Origin: Deltaproteobacteria bacterium
GTDB taxonomy: Bacteria > Desulfobacterota > Desulfovibrionia > Desulfovibrionales > Desulfovibrionaceae
Assembly (NCBI GenBank): GCA_025350085.1
Contig: JANXYI010000102.1
Location: forward strand, 1 to 7,257
DNA length: 7,257 bases
Reading direction: 5' to 3'
In this document: in pieces, positions 4,930-7,257 of the stretch
How the letters are laid out: the number at the start of each line of letters is the position of its first letter
How positions within the stretch are numbered: position 1 is the first letter of the stretch
Position numbers and translations under genes: made by a program
Notes under the pieces: generated by a model
What the model was told of the DNA's origin: nothing
The model's input: the letters and a program-made list of their open reading frames with translations, nothing else
The model's database searches: none

Positions 4930-5505
4930 GTGGAAGCCTTCCACCTGACCCTGACCAGCCAGGAGAAGCAGTACCTGCTGGAGCTGGCGCAGCTGTCCAT
5001 CGCCGGAAGCCTCTCGGGCCGCGGCCCGACCACGCCACCCGAGCCGCCCACGGACCAGCTCCGGCAGGAGTTGGGGGCCTTCGTGACCCTCAAGCAAGGC
5101 GGCGACCTGCGCGGCTGCATCGGCAACCTGGTGGGCTGCGGGCCGCTTTACAAGACCATCTGGGACATGGCCCAGGCCGCGGCCTTCAAGGACCCGCGCT
5201 TCAACCCGCTGACCCAGCCGGAGCTGGACGGCCTCACCATCGACATCTCGGTGCTGGGACCCATTGAACCCTGCCCGGACCCGCAGCAGGTGGAGATCGG
5301 GCGGCACGGACTGATCATGCGCCGGGGTTCGAACCAGGGCCTGCTCCTGCCCCAGGTGGCCGTGGAATGGGGCTGGGACCGCGAGCAGTTCCTGGCCCAG
5401 ACCTGCCGCAAGGCCGGGCTGCCCCAAAGCGCCTGGCGCGAGCCGGGCACGGAGATCTACTGGTTCGAGGCCGTTGTTTTTGATGCGACAGGCCTGACTC
5501 ATTGA
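4930..5505 (+). CDS. AMMECR1-domain protein (AmmeMemoRadiSam protein A type)
   Basis: 191 residues, essentially one AMMECR1 domain. Landmarks in order: LRGCIG (60-65) with the conserved cysteine C63, AAAFKDPRFNPL (83-94), LTIDISVLGP (102-111), GRHGLIM (124-130), GLLLPQVAVEWGWD (137-150) and CRKAGLP (159-165). The biochemical role of the family is not established. In many bacteria and archaea it occurs with a Memo-domain and a radical-SAM protein, neither of which is in this window. The start is GTG 4930; GTG 4924 would add two residues but overlaps the ribosome site. It is 22 bp after purN on the same strand with no visible terminator between, so co-transcription is likely, but a functional link to purine synthesis is not shown. 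A promoter for the next gene overlaps its stop codon. Confidence 0.93.
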   Translation: MEAFHLTLTSQEKQYLLELAQLSIAGSLSGRGPTTPPEPPTDQLRQELGAFVTLKQGGDLRGCIGNLVGCGPLYKTIWDMAQAAAFKDPRFNPLTQPELDGLTIDISVLGPIEPCPDPQQVEIGRHGLIMRRGSNQGLLLPQVAVEWGWDREQFLAQTCRKAGLPQSAWREPGTEIYWFEAVVFDATGLTH

Positions 5506-5530
5506 TTTCCCTCGCCATTGGGGATAAAAT
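5502..5530 (+). promoter_or_regulatory. Sigma70-type promoter of the chemoreceptor gene
   Basis: TTGATT (5502-5507) and TAAAAT (5525-5530) are 17 nt apart. The -35 matches 4 of 6 and the -10 5 of 6. It overlaps the AMMECR1 stop codon and predicts a leader of about 54 nt before ATG 5591. The sequence around the -10 contains GATAA, as in flagellar sigma28 -10 elements, but no TAAA -35 lies at the right distance. Confidence 0.6.
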
Positions 5531-5590
5531 TGAAGAAACTGCCCCGTCCACACATGTGCACCTGAACGCGCCCAGCTCCGGAGGCTTTGC

Positions 5591-7257
5591 ATGAAACGCA
5601 TGACGATCAAGGGTCTGCTCATGGTTCTTGGCGGCATCACCCTGGCCGGGTTCGCCGCCACCCTGCTCCTGATCACCCTGCAATCCCGGAGCATCGGCGC
5701 CACCTTCGAGAACATCATCAACGTGGAGGAGGCCCTGCTGGGCCAGCTCCAGGAGATGTACGCCCAGGGCCTGCAGACCGAGCAGGCCACGCGCAACGTG
5801 GTGCTCAACCCCACGGACACCAAGGCCCGCGAGAACTTTGACGCCGCCCGCGCCAAGTTCGTCAAGGCCCTGAGCGCGGCCCAGGGCCTGGCCAACGGGC
5901 CCATGCAGGAGGAATTGCGCCGGGTCCAGCCCCTGTGGGACGAGGGGCAGGTGCTCAAGCTTGAGGTCATGACCCTGGCGCTGGACGGCAAGGTCCAGGC
6001 CGCGGTGGAGCTCCTGAACACCAAGGAAACCAAGAAGTGGCGCGAGGTCAAGGACATCATCCAGAAGGCCATCACCGAACAGGGCCAGAAATCCAAGGAC
6101 TCCTACGAGGCCTACAAGGCCCAGGAGAAGCGCTCCTTCTGGCTGGTCATCGGCGGGGGCCTGGCGCTTCTGGCGGGCATGGTGGCGTTTCTGGCGCTGG
6201 GCGGCCGGATGATCTTAAGGCCGCTCGGCAACATCCAGGAATTCGCCAAATGCCAGGCCGAAGGCCGCTTTGAGCAGTGCCTGCTGGGCGATTTCTCCGG
6301 CGAACTCAAGGCCGTGGCCGACGCCCTGGAGGGCATGTCCAGCCGGGTCAAGGACTCGCTGGGCTACACGCGCGGCGTTTTGAACGCCATCTCCACGCCC
6401 TTTCTGGTGGTCACGGAGAAAAACATCATCCGCCGGACCAACCAGGCCCTGCTGGACCTCTTGCAGCACGACGGCGTGCCCAGGGACTTCGGCGGCATGG
6501 ACGGGGGCGAGTTCTTCTACGGCGAGAAGGGCCACCGTGGCGCGGTGGTGCAGGCCATGGAGGAGAAGCGCGCCATCATGGTCGAGCGCGACCTCGTGGG
6601 CCGCAAGGGCGCCCGCCGCCACATCCTCATCGCCGCCTCGCCGCTGTACAACGACATCACGAAGGAGCTCATGGGCGGGCTGTGCCTGTTCACGGACATG
6701 ACCGACCTGCGCGCCAAGGAAGTGCGCATCATGGCCCAGAACGAGGCCATCACCGCTGCGGCCAAGGAGGCCGAGTCCGTGCTGGACTCCCTCATAGGCT
6801 GCTCCGAGCGCCTGTCCGGGCACATCAAGAGCGCGGAGGACGGCGCGGCCCTGCAGCGCGAACGCGCCGGGGACGCCACCCAGGTCATGGGCGACATGAG
6901 CGAGTCCATCATGGGCGCGGCCGAAAGCGCCAGCGCCGCGGCCGAGGGCGCGGAGAACGCCGGAACCGAGGCCAAGCAGGGCCAGGACGTGGTGCGCCAG
7001 GTGGTGCAGTCCGTGGAGGGCGTGCGCGCCCAGACCCTGTCCCTCAAGGAGGACATGGGCGAGCTGGGCCACCAGGCCGAGTCCATCGGCCAGGTCATGA
7101 ACGTCATCTCGGACATCGCCGACCAGACCAACCTGCTGGCGCTCAACGCGGCCATCGAGGCGGCGCGCGCCGGAGACGCCGGGCGCGGCTTCGCCGTGGT
7201 GGCCGACGAAGTGCGCAAGCTGGCCGAGAAGACCATGACCGCCACCCGCGAGGTGGG
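5591..7257 (+). CDS. Methyl-accepting chemotaxis protein with PAS domain (3' end missing)
   Basis: Membrane chemoreceptor that would signal through CheA/CheW; 555 codons are visible and the frame stays open at the edge. Topology: TM1 about 9-30, a helical periplasmic sensor about 31-180 of the four-helix-bundle type, TM2 about 182-207, HAMP about 208-260, a PAS-like region about 260-375 ([20 protein letters not shown], then a CLFTDMTDL end), a linker, and the MCP signalling domain. The signalling hairpin tip is clear: [20 protein letters not shown] from about residue 508, then [19 protein letters not shown] 5591 has GGAGG (5580-5584) 6 nt upstream. It has its own promoter and is probably independent of the purN transcript. 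The ligand cannot be told from sequence. The adaptation helix, CheW-binding remainder and any C-terminal pentapeptide lie outside the window. Confidence 0.95.
   Translation, partial: MKRMTIKGLLMVLGGITLAGFAATLLLITLQSRSIGATFENIINVEEALLGQLQEMYAQGLQTEQATRNVVLNPTDTKARENFDAARAKFVKALSAAQGLANGPMQEELRRVQPLWDEGQVLKLEVMTLALDGKVQAAVELLNTKETKKWREVKDIIQKAITEQGQKSKDSYEAYKAQEKRSFWLVIGGGLALLAGMVAFLALGGRMILRPLGNIQEFAKCQAEGRFEQCLLGDFSGELKAVADALEGMSSRVKDSLGYTRGVLNAISTPFLVVTEKNIIRRTNQALLDLLQHDGVPRDFGGMDGGEFFYGEKGHRGAVVQAMEEKRAIMVERDLVGRKGARRHILIAASPLYNDITKELMGGLCLFTDMTDLRAKEVRIMAQNEAITAAAKEAESVLDSLIGCSERLSGHIKSAEDGAALQRERAGDATQVMGDMSESIMGAAESASAAAEGAENAGTEAKQGQDVVRQVVQSVEGVRAQTLSLKEDMGELGHQAESIGQVMNVISDIADQTNLLALNAAIEAARAGDAGRGFAVVADEVRKLAEKTMTATREV

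Noticed and set aside
5551..5558. CACATGTG palindrome in the chemoreceptor leader as an operator
   Set aside because: Only 8 bp, with no second copy or recognised regulator site.
4789..6096. Minus-strand open frame (435 codons) opposite the AMMECR1 and chemoreceptor genes
   Set aside because: It crosses two well-supported genes and the promoter between them; no domain is recognised.
6215..7072. Minus-strand open frame rich in His/Leu/Gly
   Set aside because: Shadow of the chemoreceptor coding sequence, whose hallmark signalling motif is on the plus strand.
1..7257. CRISPR array, tRNA, rRNA, transposase or prophage genes
   Set aside because: None seen. The only repeats are the X1/X2 duplication and short inverted repeats.

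Overview
The window is GC-rich and strongly coding. PurU, PurN, an AMMECR1-domain protein and a chemoreceptor, together with hairpin terminators that carry A/T bases at the stem base, suggest a Desulfovibrio-like bacterium (Desulfovibrionaceae). That placement is an inference from gene style; there is no taxonomic marker here.

Layout. Positions 1-241 hold three strong hairpins and no gene. A minus-strand operon runs from 3956 down to 242: X1 (unrecognised secreted protein) -> X2 (paralogue of X1) -> a small four-cysteine protein -> purU. A 228-bp divergent intergenic region (3957-4184) carries a good minus-strand promoter and two dyads. On the plus strand follow purN, an AMMECR1-domain gene 22 bp behind it, a clear sigma70-type promoter, and a methyl-accepting chemotaxis protein that runs off the right edge.

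Main result. The X1-X2 region is a scarred tandem duplication. A unit running from codon ~10 of X, through the small Cys gene, to about codon 43 of purU appears to have been duplicated. The novel joint fused purU to X within a short shared sequence, CCCGCGC(T/A)GG. A later 239-bp deletion between two CC(A/G)GGCAG repeats removed most of the first copy of the small gene and the start of the first purU copy. The arithmetic closes: unit 2 is 1553 bp, unit 1 is 1313 bp, a difference of 240 (239-bp deletion plus a 1-bp indel seen in the X-to-small spacer). X2 therefore begins with a three-part chimera (small-protein N-terminus, a piece of the PurU ACT domain, then the X signal-peptide core), all in frame.

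Function. PurN and PurU both act on 10-formyl-tetrahydrofolate. PurN spends it in purine synthesis and PurU hydrolyses it to formate and tetrahydrofolate. They are transcribed divergently around the X gene pair, whose function I do not recognise. The AMMECR1 gene probably shares a transcript with purN. The chemoreceptor appears to have its own promoter.
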